This document shows positions 14,801 through 23,714 of a DNA stretch of 64,000 nt, in pieces. The stretch's first letter is position 1. Each line of letters begins with the position of its first letter. The position numbers and the translations under genes are program-made. Below the pieces are notes generated by a model. The model had not been told where the DNA came from and did not search any database. It saw only the letters and a program-made list of their open reading frames with translations. The stretch comes from Physcomitrium patens (Eukaryota > Streptophyta > Bryopsida > Funariales > Funariaceae): positions 5,084,959 to 5,148,958 of the forward strand of contig NC_037263.1 in the NCBI RefSeq assembly GCF_000002425.4, written 5' to 3'.

Positions 14801-15489
14801 AAGGACTGATGGACGAGATAAGCAACTACAAAAGAAGAAAGCTATAATATGTAGTGATTCTGGTATTGTTTCTATGGAAGTTCGTACTAAACCTACAAGA
14901 CCATCAATTAATGACAATATATCCATGTACATTATACCTTCACTTCATGCAATAAAAAATCTTAAAATTAGGAGGAATAAAATCAAGTTGAGTACATAAT
15001 TACTTATTCTATATTATACTACAAATGACCTTTGGGATAGACCATGTGCTATAATAGATGAATCATTTGCATTCATGATGGCTGAAGCTCTTTCTTACAA
15101 GAAAGAGGATCCTAAACCTCAAACCATTGAAGAAGTGATGCATCACTCTGACTACCTAAAATAGAAAACTACCATCGAAGAAGAGTATGCTTCTTTGCAT
15201 AAGAAAAAAGTCTTTGATTCAATTGTGGATACTCTTATTTCTCACCCTATGGAATATAAGATGGTATTAATATGCAAACAAGATGTTAAGGGTCAAATAA
15301 TCTGCTATAAAGCTCGTCTTGTTATTTAAGAATTTATTCAATGATTTGGCATTGATTATGAATTGACATATTTTCCAGTCATGGATTCAATTACATTTTG
15401 ATATATTATTGGAATAGCAATTCATGTCACCTTTGAGATGTATCTCATGGATGTGATAATTGCGTATTTGTATGGTTCACTTGATGTAG

Positions 15490-16041
15490 TGTCAAGGACA
15501 AAGACTCGATGAGGAAAAATATACACCAAAAGGCTATCTCGATATAATAAGTCAAAATATAAACAAGTAGGTATATTAAAAGGAAACTGGAATGGCTATT
15601 GCCACAAGACAAGAAACTAAAGACTCTTGAACCTGGACTAGAAGCAAGAAAGGAGTTGACAAGAGTGAAGAAGCCTTCACTCTTGTCTCTATATATACTA
15701 TCTAACTAGGGGCTACGTGGCGACGTTCTATAGGACCTCCAATATGTGTTGACTTTGTAGGACACATGCCTTGACTTACAAGGCAAGTTTTCCTACGTGT
15801 GGGCCACATAGTTAGCTTGATCTTCAAGCTAACAACATGTGTGGCACATGGCCAACTTGTTGACCACGTTTCTAATCCAAAAAGTCAATTAAAGACACCT
15901 ATGAAGTCAAAGCAGCGTCTAGGAAGTTTCTAGGAAGCTTCTATATTAAATATTATACAATTAACTTACTTTTATCTACTTTTACTTACTTCTACCTATT
16001 TCTATATGTAATTATTAGCTTACATGATTATGGCCGTGACA
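15490..16041 (-). repeat. 3' LTR of the young chromovirus
   Basis: 552 bp, identical to 21,310-21,861 except for one G/A difference near position 15,922. It starts TGTCAAGG on + and ends CCGTGACA. The polypurine tract abuts its inner edge. Confidence 0.97.
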
Positions 16042-16054
16042 TTACCCCCCTTCT
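16042..16054 (-). promoter_or_regulatory. Polypurine tract of the young chromovirus
   Basis: On - this reads AGAAGGGGGGTAA and directly abuts the TGTCACGG edge of the 3' LTR. That is the expected position of the plus-strand primer of an LTR retroelement. Confidence 0.85.
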
Positions 16055-16081
16055 AGAGACGAGTTCCACGAGGAGCGGTCA

Positions 16082-16504
16082 TCATATGTTGAGGAAATCT
16101 ATGATGCGACGAATTGTATTCGCCACATACTCTGATCTCTGTTCTCTTCGAAGATGATTGATAGGGCCTCTCAACCATCGGTAGTGTCCCATACCAGGGC
16201 GGGAAGACCACCCAGTTATTTGATCATTATTGAGGCCTTCATAACTTCCTTCGAATAGAATATTCGGAACACCATCAGGAGTTGTTCCTACCTCTAGCAA
16301 AATCACCAAACATCGGGAGTCCCTTCCCAAATCATGATACCAAACACGTTGTATTTCACCATCTGTTCGAGGAAGAACATGTCGTTCTTGAAGATCTTCA
16401 TCTCGATTGCGTCGTCTTGAAGGTTGTGACAATCGTAATGTCTCGTCCGGCAGGTCAGCAAACGAAGGTTCTTGAGTTGAATCCGCTGGTTGTTGGCTCT
16501 CCAT
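16082..16504 (-). CDS. Extra 140-codon ORF between pol and the 3' LTR of the chromovirus
   Basis: A complete ATG-to-stop frame on the element's coding strand, past the end of pol and 40 bp before the 3' LTR. The product (MESQQPADSTQEP...) starts with a polar, acidic and serine-rich stretch. Then come an Arg-rich patch (SRRRNRDEDLQERH) and a more hydrophobic middle (RCLVILLEVG). The tail is charged and includes WLRGPINHLRREQR. I see no signal peptide, membrane span, zinc ligands or known fold, so it is not an evident envelope protein. I do not recognise it. Plant gypsy elements sometimes carry additional ORFs at this place, and this may be one. The long open frame in such a young element argues that it could be functional, but length alone is weak proof. 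Confidence 0.55.
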   Translation of the reverse strand: MESQQPADSTQEPSFADLPDETLRLSQPSRRRNRDEDLQERHVLPRTDGEIQRVWYHDLGRDSRCLVILLEVGTTPDGVPNILFEGSYEGLNNDQITGWSSRPGMGHYRWLRGPINHLRREQRSEYVANTIRRIIDFLNI

Positions 16505-16733
16505 CTAATTAGCATCACAAATGTAAAGAAGTTACAAACAAGGATAGGAAATTGAATGTTATCTTGCCTCAATCTTGTCTCTTTTATAAGAGAGATTTTC
16601 ATCTTGGTTTTGATGGATGTCGTTGATGAAAAACTTTGACTTTAGCTGATGCATTTGCTAGATTCCTGGATGGCTCCCATGTGCGTTCACTAATATCATA
16701 TCCGTGCCAATGAACAAGATATTCCAGCTTATT

Positions 16734-19700
16734 TCAGCGCCGCCTTGAGTCTAATATCTCTTCCACCTCAAATTCTTCATTATTATCTACTTTTATAGGA
16801 GGCGGTGGCATTTGTCTTCTTCCTTGTATATCCACTGTCTTATATGGTTCAAGAAGAGATACGTGAAATACAGGATGGATCTTCATTGACTCCGGTAGAT
16901 GTAACCGATATGCAAATGGGTTGATCTGTTCAGAAACAGAAAAGGGGCCAAGCCTACGATAGTCCAACTTGTCACAAGGTCGAGTAGTCTTGATATTGCG
17001 ACGAAGTAGCCATACCTTATCACCCACGTTGATTTGTGGTTGCTCCTTACGATATAGATCTGCGTTTATCTTTTGTCGTTCTTGAGCTTCCTTCAATTGT
17101 GTCTTCATTATTGCATGTAACTCTGACAACCGATTTACCATATCTTCTGTTGCAGGATTATCAACTTTTGAAAAATCAAAAGTATCAAGTCGTGGATGAT
17201 AGCCATAATTGGCAAAGAAAGGTGTTTGTTGCGTGGAAGAATGTACCGTATTATTATAAGCAAACTCTGCCAATGGCAGAAGGGTTGTCCAATCATCTTG
17301 TTGGTAGTTGATAGTACACCTTAAATATTGCTCCAAGACTTGGTTTACGTGCTCTGTTTGTCCATCAGTTTGAGTATGGAAAGCCGAAGATAGCTTTATG
17401 TCCACTTTTAAAATCTTGAAAAGGGTCCTCCAAAATCTTGACACAAATTGAGTTCCCCTATCCGATATGATATCTTTAGGTAATCCATGATAGCGATAGA
17501 TATTATCAATGAAAAGCTTAGCTGTTTCTTCACCTGTGATAGATTTTGTACATGGCATAAAATGTGCCATCTTGGTGAAACGATCTACTATCACAAATAT
17601 AGAATCATAAGATCTTGAGTTTGGAAGATCTGTGATGAAATCCATAGAAACAGAAGACCATGGTTGTTCTGGTATAGGAAATGGCTGAAGAAGTCCGTAA
17701 GGTCGATGTCGAGGAATTTTTGATCTTGAACAAATATCACATGATTGTACAAAGTCTTTGACTGACTTCCACATTTGTGGCCACCAAAAATCTCTTGATA
17801 TGAGTTCCAGAGTCTTATTATATCCAAAGTGCCCTGCTGTTGGAAAGTCATGACGTGCTTGAAGAACACGCAAACGTGCTTTTCCTTCTGGAACATATAG
17901 GCGTCCTTCAAAATATAATAGATTATTCTTGAACTCGAACTTAGAAGAATCATGAGACTTGGAAGAATTATTCTCGATATTATGAACAAGAGGGTCTGAG
18001 GACATACTGGACTGGATTTGCTTGAGAAAAGTTGAATCAACAGTCAATGTTGATTTCACTGCTCGGAGATGAAATTGCTCCGGTTTCAAGAGGACCGTTC
18101 TTTGTTGCTCAAAAGCTGCATCTCCTTCTTTTGGTGCAAAATAAGAACGTCTAGATAGGGCATCAGACAAACCTTGTTGTTTTCTTGGCCGATAAGTGAT
18201 AATGAACTCGAATCTTGACAAAGACATACTCCAACGAGCTTGACGACGATTCAACACGCGTGTTGACATGAAATACTCGAGGTTCTTGTGATCTGTATAC
18301 ACAGTGACTGGACTAGAAGCGCCTTCTAGATAATGACGCCATTCTTGAAAGGAATCCACGATCGCAAGAAGTTCTTTATCGTGGATCTCATAATTGATCT
18401 CGGCTGCTGAGAATTTTCTTGAATGAAAAGCTATCGGATGGAGTTTGTCATCTGTTCCCATTTGTGATAAAACTGCACCCAAGGCAAAATCTGATGCATC
18501 TGTTTCCATAAAAAATGCCTTGGAAAAGTCAACACGATATAAGACTAGTGCAGAGACAAACGATGTCTTCAAGGCTTCAAATGCTGCTTCCGCTTCTTGA
18601 TTCCATTGAAATTTATCTTTACTAGTCAAGCGTGTAAGTGGAGCTGCAACTCGTGAGAAATCTTTGATGAAGATCCGATAGTAATTGGCAAATCCCAAGA
18701 AACATTGGACATCTCTTACCGTCCTTGGAATCTTCCAATCCACGATTGTTTGGACTTTCTTAGAATGCATCATGAGACCACCATTTGAAATGATGTATCC
18801 TAAAAAGTCAACTTGAGTAGTGTGAAATACACACTTTTCCATCTTGGCGTACAATCCTGCATCTCTAAGTTTTTGTAATACTTGACGAACATGTATTTCA
18901 TGTTCTTTGACGTTCTTGGAATAGATCAGGATATCGTCTAGATAGCAGACGATAAAATTGTCTAAGAATTCACGAAATATATCATTCATGAGATGTTGAA
19001 AAGCAGCTGGTGTATTCGTGAGTCCAAAGGGCATGACATTATATTCGAAATGTCCATACCTGGTTCGAAACGCAGTCTTCCATTCATCTCCTTCTTTGAT
19101 CCGTACTAGATTATATGCTCCTCTTAGATCTATTTTTGTATAGATCTTAGCTTGATTCAACTGGTCAAGGAGTCCTGATATCAAAGGTAATGGATACCTG
19201 TTCTTGATTGTGATCTTGTTGAGTCCTCGATAATCAACACACATTCGTAAAGATCCATCTTTTTTCTTTACGAATAGAATTGGAGCTCCTGCTGGAGATT
19301 TTGAATGGCGTATGAAATTCTTCGCTAAATTCTCGTCAATATATGTCTTGAGTTCAGCCATCTCATCTTGCGATAAATTGTAAATTGGTCCAAATGGTGG
19401 CTGAGTTCCTTCCTTGAGGTCGATTGAACAATCATATGGACGACGCTCAGGAAGAATATCTGCATTCTTTTTCTCAAAAACGTCTTGATACTCCTGATAT
19501 TGACTTGGAATGCCACTTGAAGTCTTTACGTTTTCAGAAATAGGTGCAGCATAAATAGCAAAAGTTGATCCTTCTTTTGCTGCGTGTATAAATGCTTTTG
19601 CACCTATCAGTACGGGTTTTACTATACTAGACTTATAATTTTTTACTTGGTTCATAGAACTATTAATAACGCTTTTGGAAAAGTCAAGTTTACGCGAATT

Positions 19701-20087
19701 CCAATCTATTCGAGGGTTATATTTTTCTAGCCAGGATAAACCTAAAATAACTGGATTGGACGGGGATTTAATTATGTTAAAAGCTATGTAGCTATCATGA
19801 CCGTCTATTGTTACTTTTATAGGATGAGTTTCATGAGTGACATCTCCAGAAGACAAGGGACGACCATCTATGACTTCTACATGTACTGGTTTAGGTTTTT
19901 GTACAAAGGGTATTTTACGACTTTTAACAAATTGTTCATCTAAAAAACATGCTGAGGCTCCCGAATCTAATAAAGCAGAGGCTTTGTAATTCTTAGGTCC
20001 TAAATATAAGTCTATTATAAAACAAGGAGAGGGTTCTGAGGAGAGGATAGGACCTTCATTAGGAATTATACAAGGTTCCACCTGCAC
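16734..20087 (-). CDS. pol: pol polyprotein of the young chromovirus
   Basis: An open frame of about 1,117 codons. Domains in order: pepsin-like protease with ALLDSGASA near residue 38; reverse transcriptase with the YLDDILIYS catalytic motif and an upstream LRMCVDYRGLN stretch; RNase H with ETDASDFALG and TDHKNLEYF; integrase zinc finger (H..H...C..C around GHFGYNKT and CDICSRSK); and a D,D35E core starting at SMDFITDLP with the later TQTDGQTE motif. A chromodomain-like segment, with the pattern of aromatic residues typical of the family, lies at the 3' end of pol. Gag and pol lie in different, slightly overlapping frames, the layout of elements that make Gag-Pol by ribosomal frameshifting. 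Confidence 0.95.
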   Translation of the reverse strand: MQVEPCIIPNEGPILSSEPSPCFIIDLYLGPKNYKASALLDSGASACFLDEQFVKSRKIPFVQKPKPVHVEVIDGRPLSSGDVTHETHPIKVTIDGHDSYIAFNIIKSPSNPVILGLSWLEKYNPRIDWNSRKLDFSKSVINSSMNQVKNYKSSIVKPVLIGAKAFIHAAKEGSTFAIYAAPISENVKTSSGIPSQYQEYQDVFEKKNADILPERRPYDCSIDLKEGTQPPFGPIYNLSQDEMAELKTYIDENLAKNFIRHSKSPAGAPILFVKKKDGSLRMCVDYRGLNKITIKNRYPLPLISGLLDQLNQAKIYTKIDLRGAYNLVRIKEGDEWKTAFRTRYGHFEYNVMPFGLTNTPAAFQHLMNDIFREFLDNFIVCYLDDILIYSKNVKEHEIHVRQVLQKLRDAGLYAKMEKCVFHTTQVDFLGYIISNGGLMMHSKKVQTIVDWKIPRTVRDVQCFLGFANYYRIFIKDFSRVAAPLTRLTSKDKFQWNQEAEAAFEALKTSFVSALVLYRVDFSKAFFMETDASDFALGAVLSQMGTDDKLHPIAFHSRKFSAAEINYEIHDKELLAIVDSFQEWRHYLEGASSPVTVYTDHKNLEYFMSTRVLNRRQARWSMSLSRFEFIITYRPRKQQGLSDALSRRSYFAPKEGDAAFEQQRTVLLKPEQFHLRAVKSTLTVDSTFLKQIQSSMSSDPLVHNIENNSSKSHDSSKFEFKNNLLYFEGRLYVPEGKARLRVLQARHDFPTAGHFGYNKTLELISRDFWWPQMWKSVKDFVQSCDICSRSKIPRHRPYGLLQPFPIPEQPWSSVSMDFITDLPNSRSYDSIFVIVDRFTKMAHFMPCTKSITGEETAKLFIDNIYRYHGLPKDIISDRGTQFVSRFWRTLFKILKVDIKLSSAFHTQTDGQTEHVNQVLEQYLRCTINYQQDDWTTLLPLAEFAYNNTVHSSTQQTPFFANYGYHPRLDTFDFSKVDNPATEDMVNRLSELHAIMKTQLKEAQERQKINADLYRKEQPQINVGDKVWLLRRNIKTTRPCDKLDYRRLGPFSVSEQINPFAYRLHLPESMKIHPVFHVSLLEPYKTVDIQGRRQMPPPPIKVDNNEEFEVEEILDSRRR

Positions 20088-20092
20088 GGTCC

Positions 20093-21097
20093 CTATTGTA
20101 GCTGGACGAATCCGTTTTTCAACATGTTGTCTTCTTTGACCGTCGTACCCCTTATTTTATAGTTGCGTCGTTTCTTTGGACAATGTTGAGCAGTGTGCTT
20201 AGGTTCTCCGCAATATAAACATAATCCTTCTTGACGACGACGAATCTTTTCTTGCTCAGTTAGAGGTTTAAAACGTACCGCGTCAATTTGCATGTCTTCT
20301 ACTTCCGAATGTACGTTTGGCAAAGATGTTGATGTTGCCATTGAGTAATAACGTTGAGGTTCCCGTGAATGATTCTCAGATCGAAATTCAAAAAGTTGAT
20401 TATCACATTTTACCGCAAAATCGATTGCTTGACTCAAAGTTTGAGGATCAGGTAAGTTGAGCATCAATTTCTTTACTTCGTATTGTAATCCATAAAGAAA
20501 TTGACTGATGAGTGCAGCATCATCCCACTTGATGTCAATTGCAAGTTGTCGAAATTGTGAAGCATATACTGTTACTGAGTGATTTTCTTGTCGCAGAATT
20601 CGGATCTTATTTGTTGCAACACGAGTTGCATCGTGTTCACCATACATAGATCGAAACTCCGCCAAAAAAGCTTCCAAATTGTCCAATATTGGATTTCGTT
20701 GTTCAAGAAAAGACGAAAACCACGATAATGCAGAACCAGAAAGTAGAGTGCCAATAAACCTGACTTGTGATCCTGGAGTTGGATAGCTTTGCGGTTGAAG
20801 TTCAATTGCCAATTGTACTTGATTGATGAACCCTCGAAACTTTGATCTCGTACCATCAAATTTCTCAGGTAAGGCAATTCTTGGTTCTCTAGTGCTTATA
20901 GGGTGTTGTACAATTGGAGAAGGAACGTGATTTGTTGTAGATGTTGAAGCAGCTCCGATCATCTCTATATCTCCACTTTCTGCTATTCTTGTTCTTTCAT
21001 GTGTTGGTGAATTGAGTTGATGCATCGCAAGCATTAACTCCCTCATTTGCTCTTGCATTTGTGCCATTGCACTCTTCATTTCAACAAGTTCTACCAT
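20093..21097 (-). CDS. gag: Gag of the young chromovirus
   Basis: About 334 codons from the ATG at 21,097; the frame is open a little further upstream without another ATG. The start MVELVEMKSAMAQMQEQM is a predicted helix or coiled coil. The middle carries the retrotransposon gag fold (ALPEKFDGTRSKFRGF...LSGSALSWF...). Near the C-terminus is a CCHC zinc knuckle, CLYCGEPKHTAQHC, followed by basic KKRR. Its role is assembly of the virus-like particle and RNA packaging. Confidence 0.92.
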   Translation of the reverse strand: MVELVEMKSAMAQMQEQMRELMLAMHQLNSPTHERTRIAESGDIEMIGAASTSTTNHVPSPIVQHPISTREPRIALPEKFDGTRSKFRGFINQVQLAIELQPQSYPTPGSQVRFIGTLLSGSALSWFSSFLEQRNPILDNLEAFLAEFRSMYGEHDATRVATNKIRILRQENHSVTVYASQFRQLAIDIKWDDAALISQFLYGLQYEVKKLMLNLPDPQTLSQAIDFAVKCDNQLFEFRSENHSREPQRYYSMATSTSLPNVHSEVEDMQIDAVRFKPLTEQEKIRRRQEGLCLYCGEPKHTAQHCPKKRRNYKIRGTTVKEDNMLKNGFVQLQ

Positions 21098-21278
21098 AAT
21101 GATACTAAGAAGAAAAATTTGTTTGATATTGCTCAAGACAAAAGAAAAGAAAGACTTGATAACAAAGAAGATACTAAGAACAATATCAGTTTAGAAGTGG
21201 GTAATCCGCAAACTTCTAATACGCTTATGTCTTGTCAAGAGAAAGGGGTAATCCACTCTTACTCAAGAAAAAACAAAG

Positions 21279-21290
21279 CTCTGATATTGT
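21279..21290 (-). promoter_or_regulatory. Possible primer-binding site
   Basis: On - the stretch AATATCAGAGC contains TATCAGAGC, the core of the usual plant initiator-methionine tRNA primer site. It lies about 20 nt inside the 5' LTR rather than directly at its edge, which is unusual. The assignment is therefore tentative. Confidence 0.45.
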
Positions 21291-21309
21291 AAGTGTACTC
21301 TTGTCAATC

Positions 21310-21861
21310 TGTCAAGGACAAAGACTCGATGAGGAAAAATATACACCAAAAGGCTATCTCGATATAATAAGTCAAAATATAAACAAGTAGGTATATTAAA
21401 AGGAAACTGGAATGGCTATTGCCACAAGACAAGAAACTAAAGACTCTTGAACCTGGACTAGAAGCAAGAAAGGAGTTGACAAGAGTGAAGAAGCCTTCAC
21501 TCTTGTCTCTATATATACTATCTAACTAGGGGCTACGTGGCGACGTTCTATAGGACCTCCAATATGTGTTGACTTTGTAGGACACATGCCTTGACTTACA
21601 AGGCAAGTTTTCCTACGTGTGGGCCACATAGTTAGCTTGATCTTCAAGCTAACAACATGTGTGGCACATGGCCAACTTGTTGACCACGTTTCTAATCCAA
21701 AAAGTCAATTAAAGACACCTATGAAGTCAAAGCAGCGTCTAAGAAGTTTCTAGGAAGCTTCTATATTAAATATTATACAATTAACTTACTTTTATCTACT
21801 TTTACTTACTTCTACCTATTTCTATATGTAATTATTAGCTTACATGATTATGGCCGTGACA
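21310..21861 (-). repeat. 5' LTR of the young chromovirus
   Basis: This is the partner of the LTR at 15,490-16,041. The TATATATACT box near 21,510 and the outer TGTAG duplicate at 21,862-21,866 define its orientation and end. Confidence 0.97.
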
Positions 21862-23250
21862 TGTAGATATTTATATAAAAGTTCCACCTAATTTGAAAAC
21901 AAGAACTCCAAATGCACCTACTCCAGGATGATATCATGGTATTAAATTACACAAGGCCTTATAAGGTCTAAAACAAACTAGATGCATGTGGTATCAACAT
22001 CTTTGAGATTTTTTAATTATAAATAAATTTGTAAGTGATCCACTAATTTCTTGTTTGATTATTAAATAAGATAAAACTAATTTTGTGATCATTGTTGTAT
22101 ATGCTGATGATCTTAACTTAGTGGATACTAGATCTGCATGCATTCCAGCTATTAACCTACTTATATGTAAATTTGAGATGAAAATGCTAAGAAAAATAAC
22201 TTTTTGTATTGGTCTTCAGATTATGCATCTCATAGATGGTAGGATTTTTTTCTACTAACTAACCTATATTAGATGAATCTTACGGAGATTCAATATGATT
22301 GATGCTTATCCATTCTCTACACCAATGATTGGACGTGGTCATGATAGTCATGATTTATACTCTCCATACAAGGAGGAGGAAGAAATATTATGAGAGTAAT
22401 ATCCATACCTTGCAGCGATTGGAGCACTTTTATATTTAGCCACATCTACCAGATCAAATATTACATTTGTAATTAGTGTTCTTGTAAGACATAGTGCACG
22501 TCCAACACCACGACATTAGAATGGTGTCAAACATTTATTATGTTATTTAAAAGGTATTGAAGATTTGAAATTATACTACATACGATCTACAGATCCAAAA
22601 TTGGTTAGATATTCTAATACAGGATATAAATCTGATATTACAATAGCTAAATCTCAAATAGACTATGTATTCTTAAGACATCGAGCTGCAATATTATGGA
22701 AATCAATGAAACAAACTACAATTGCAACTTCATCCAATCATGCAAAAATTATTGCCTTATATGAAGCATCTCGGGAATGTATTTGGTTGTGATCAATTCA
22801 TAAACTCATTCAGACAACCTATGGATTTTTATATGATGACTTTCCAACTATCTTGTATGAAGATAATAGCACTTGTATTGCATAGATGCAAATTGGTTTC
22901 ATTAAAGGAGATAGGGCAAAACATATTGATCCAAAGTATTTTATTTATATCCATGACTTGGTTACTCAACAAGTACTTAAGATCAAGAAAATTGAATCTG
23001 CAAATAACCTTGCTGATTTCCTCACCAAAGCTCTCCCTTTGTGCAACCATTGTTGACTTACTTATTGCATTCGCATGCATCGACTTGCTTTTCTTGAACA
23101 AGAAAGTTAATGAACTCTTGAGACAATGTTGTAGTCTTTTTCCTTCATGTATGGTTTTGTTCTTAAATAGAATAAGGTTTTCCTAAATAAGATTTTAATG
23201 AGGGAGTAATTGTTGATCATATGAGATTACAAAAAAGTATAGATCATAAC

Positions 23251-23442
23251 TCTATGCATATAAATATTATGACAAGCAAGGAGGAGTGTTGAGAGCATTA
23301 AATGTAGCCGGTGCTCTCCATGATATTCACTATAATCTAAAGTATTTCTATGCATATAAATATTATGACAAGCAAGGAGGAGTGTTGAGAGCATTAAATA
23401 TAGCCGGTGCTCTCCATGCTATTCACTATAATCTAAAGTATT
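23251..23442 (+). repeat. 96-bp tandem duplication across the copia internal/LTR junction
   Basis: Units 23,251-23,346 and 23,347-23,442 match with two visible mismatches. Each contains the polypurine stretch AAGCAAGGAGGAG and the first bases of the LTR (TGTTGAGAGCATTAAAT). The right end of the old copia element therefore has two tract-plus-LTR-start copies. Confidence 0.9.
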
Positions 23443-23587
23443 TACTGTAGCTGTTTACAGTGTTTGGAATGTAGTGGAGAGAACTGTTATCTTCTCCCTT
23501 CAGTACAACCCTATCAGTAAACTTACTTGTGTGTCTTAACATATGTGTGCATGTTACTTCTAGCTACTCTTGTCTCTCTATAAAACA
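23287..23587 (+). repeat. Right LTR of the old copia element
   Basis: The LTR starts at TGTTGAGAG (23,287, or 23,383 counting from the second copy of the duplicated start). It ends near ...TAAAACA at 23,587, by similarity to 11,566-11,798. Its end lies only 128 bp upstream of the ATG of the following host gene, so LTR sequence may form part of that gene's promoter or leader. Confidence 0.7.
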
Positions 23588-23714
23588 TTCTAAACAGCAA
23601 CGATTCCAATTATCCCGACGACGCCGACGACGCCGCTCGGTTATGATCGTCGCGTGTGTTTTTTGCCAAAGTTTTCTTTTTCCTGTTGTTGTCTGTCTGA
23701 GTTGCAGCGAAACG

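Larger units (their letters stand above)
15490..21861 (-). mobile_element. Young, nearly whole Ty3/gypsy chromovirus
   Basis: A 6,372-bp element with 552-bp LTRs (15,490-16,041 and 21,310-21,861) that differ at one position by eye. It is flanked by the 5-bp target duplication TGTAG (15,485-15,489 and 21,862-21,866). LTR ends are TGTCA...TGACA. Reading on -, the parts are 5' LTR, leader, gag with a zinc knuckle, pol (protease, reverse transcriptase, RNase H, integrase, and a chromodomain-like segment at the 3' end of pol, hence a chromovirus), an extra 140-codon ORF, a polypurine tract and the 3' LTR. It looks close to whole, with perhaps one break. One LTR mismatch suggests an age of the order of 0.1 million years under usual plant rates. 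It sits inside the reverse transcriptase region of the old copia element. Confidence 0.95.
11566..23587 (+). mobile_element. Old Ty1/copia element, split by a younger gypsy insertion
   Basis: The copia element consists of 11,566-15,489 and 21,867-23,587, about 5.6 kb without the insert. Parts in order are: left LTR; a gag region with a decayed zinc knuckle followed by a CRT..YFV-like stretch (about 13,100-13,200); integrase (13,640-14,400, with a GDIC.PI...F.YF...IDAS pattern); reverse transcriptase, which continues across the insertion (15,080-15,484 and 21,867-22,300); RNase H (22,560-23,050, ending with S.NHAKIIALYEASRE); polypurine tract; right LTR. It is broken, with many breaks. Its LTRs differ strongly, so it is much older than the gypsy element inside it. 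Confidence 0.85.

Noticed and set aside
16082-16504. Envelope gene interpretation of the extra ORF in the chromovirus
   Set aside because: No signal peptide, membrane span or cysteine pattern. Position alone is not enough.
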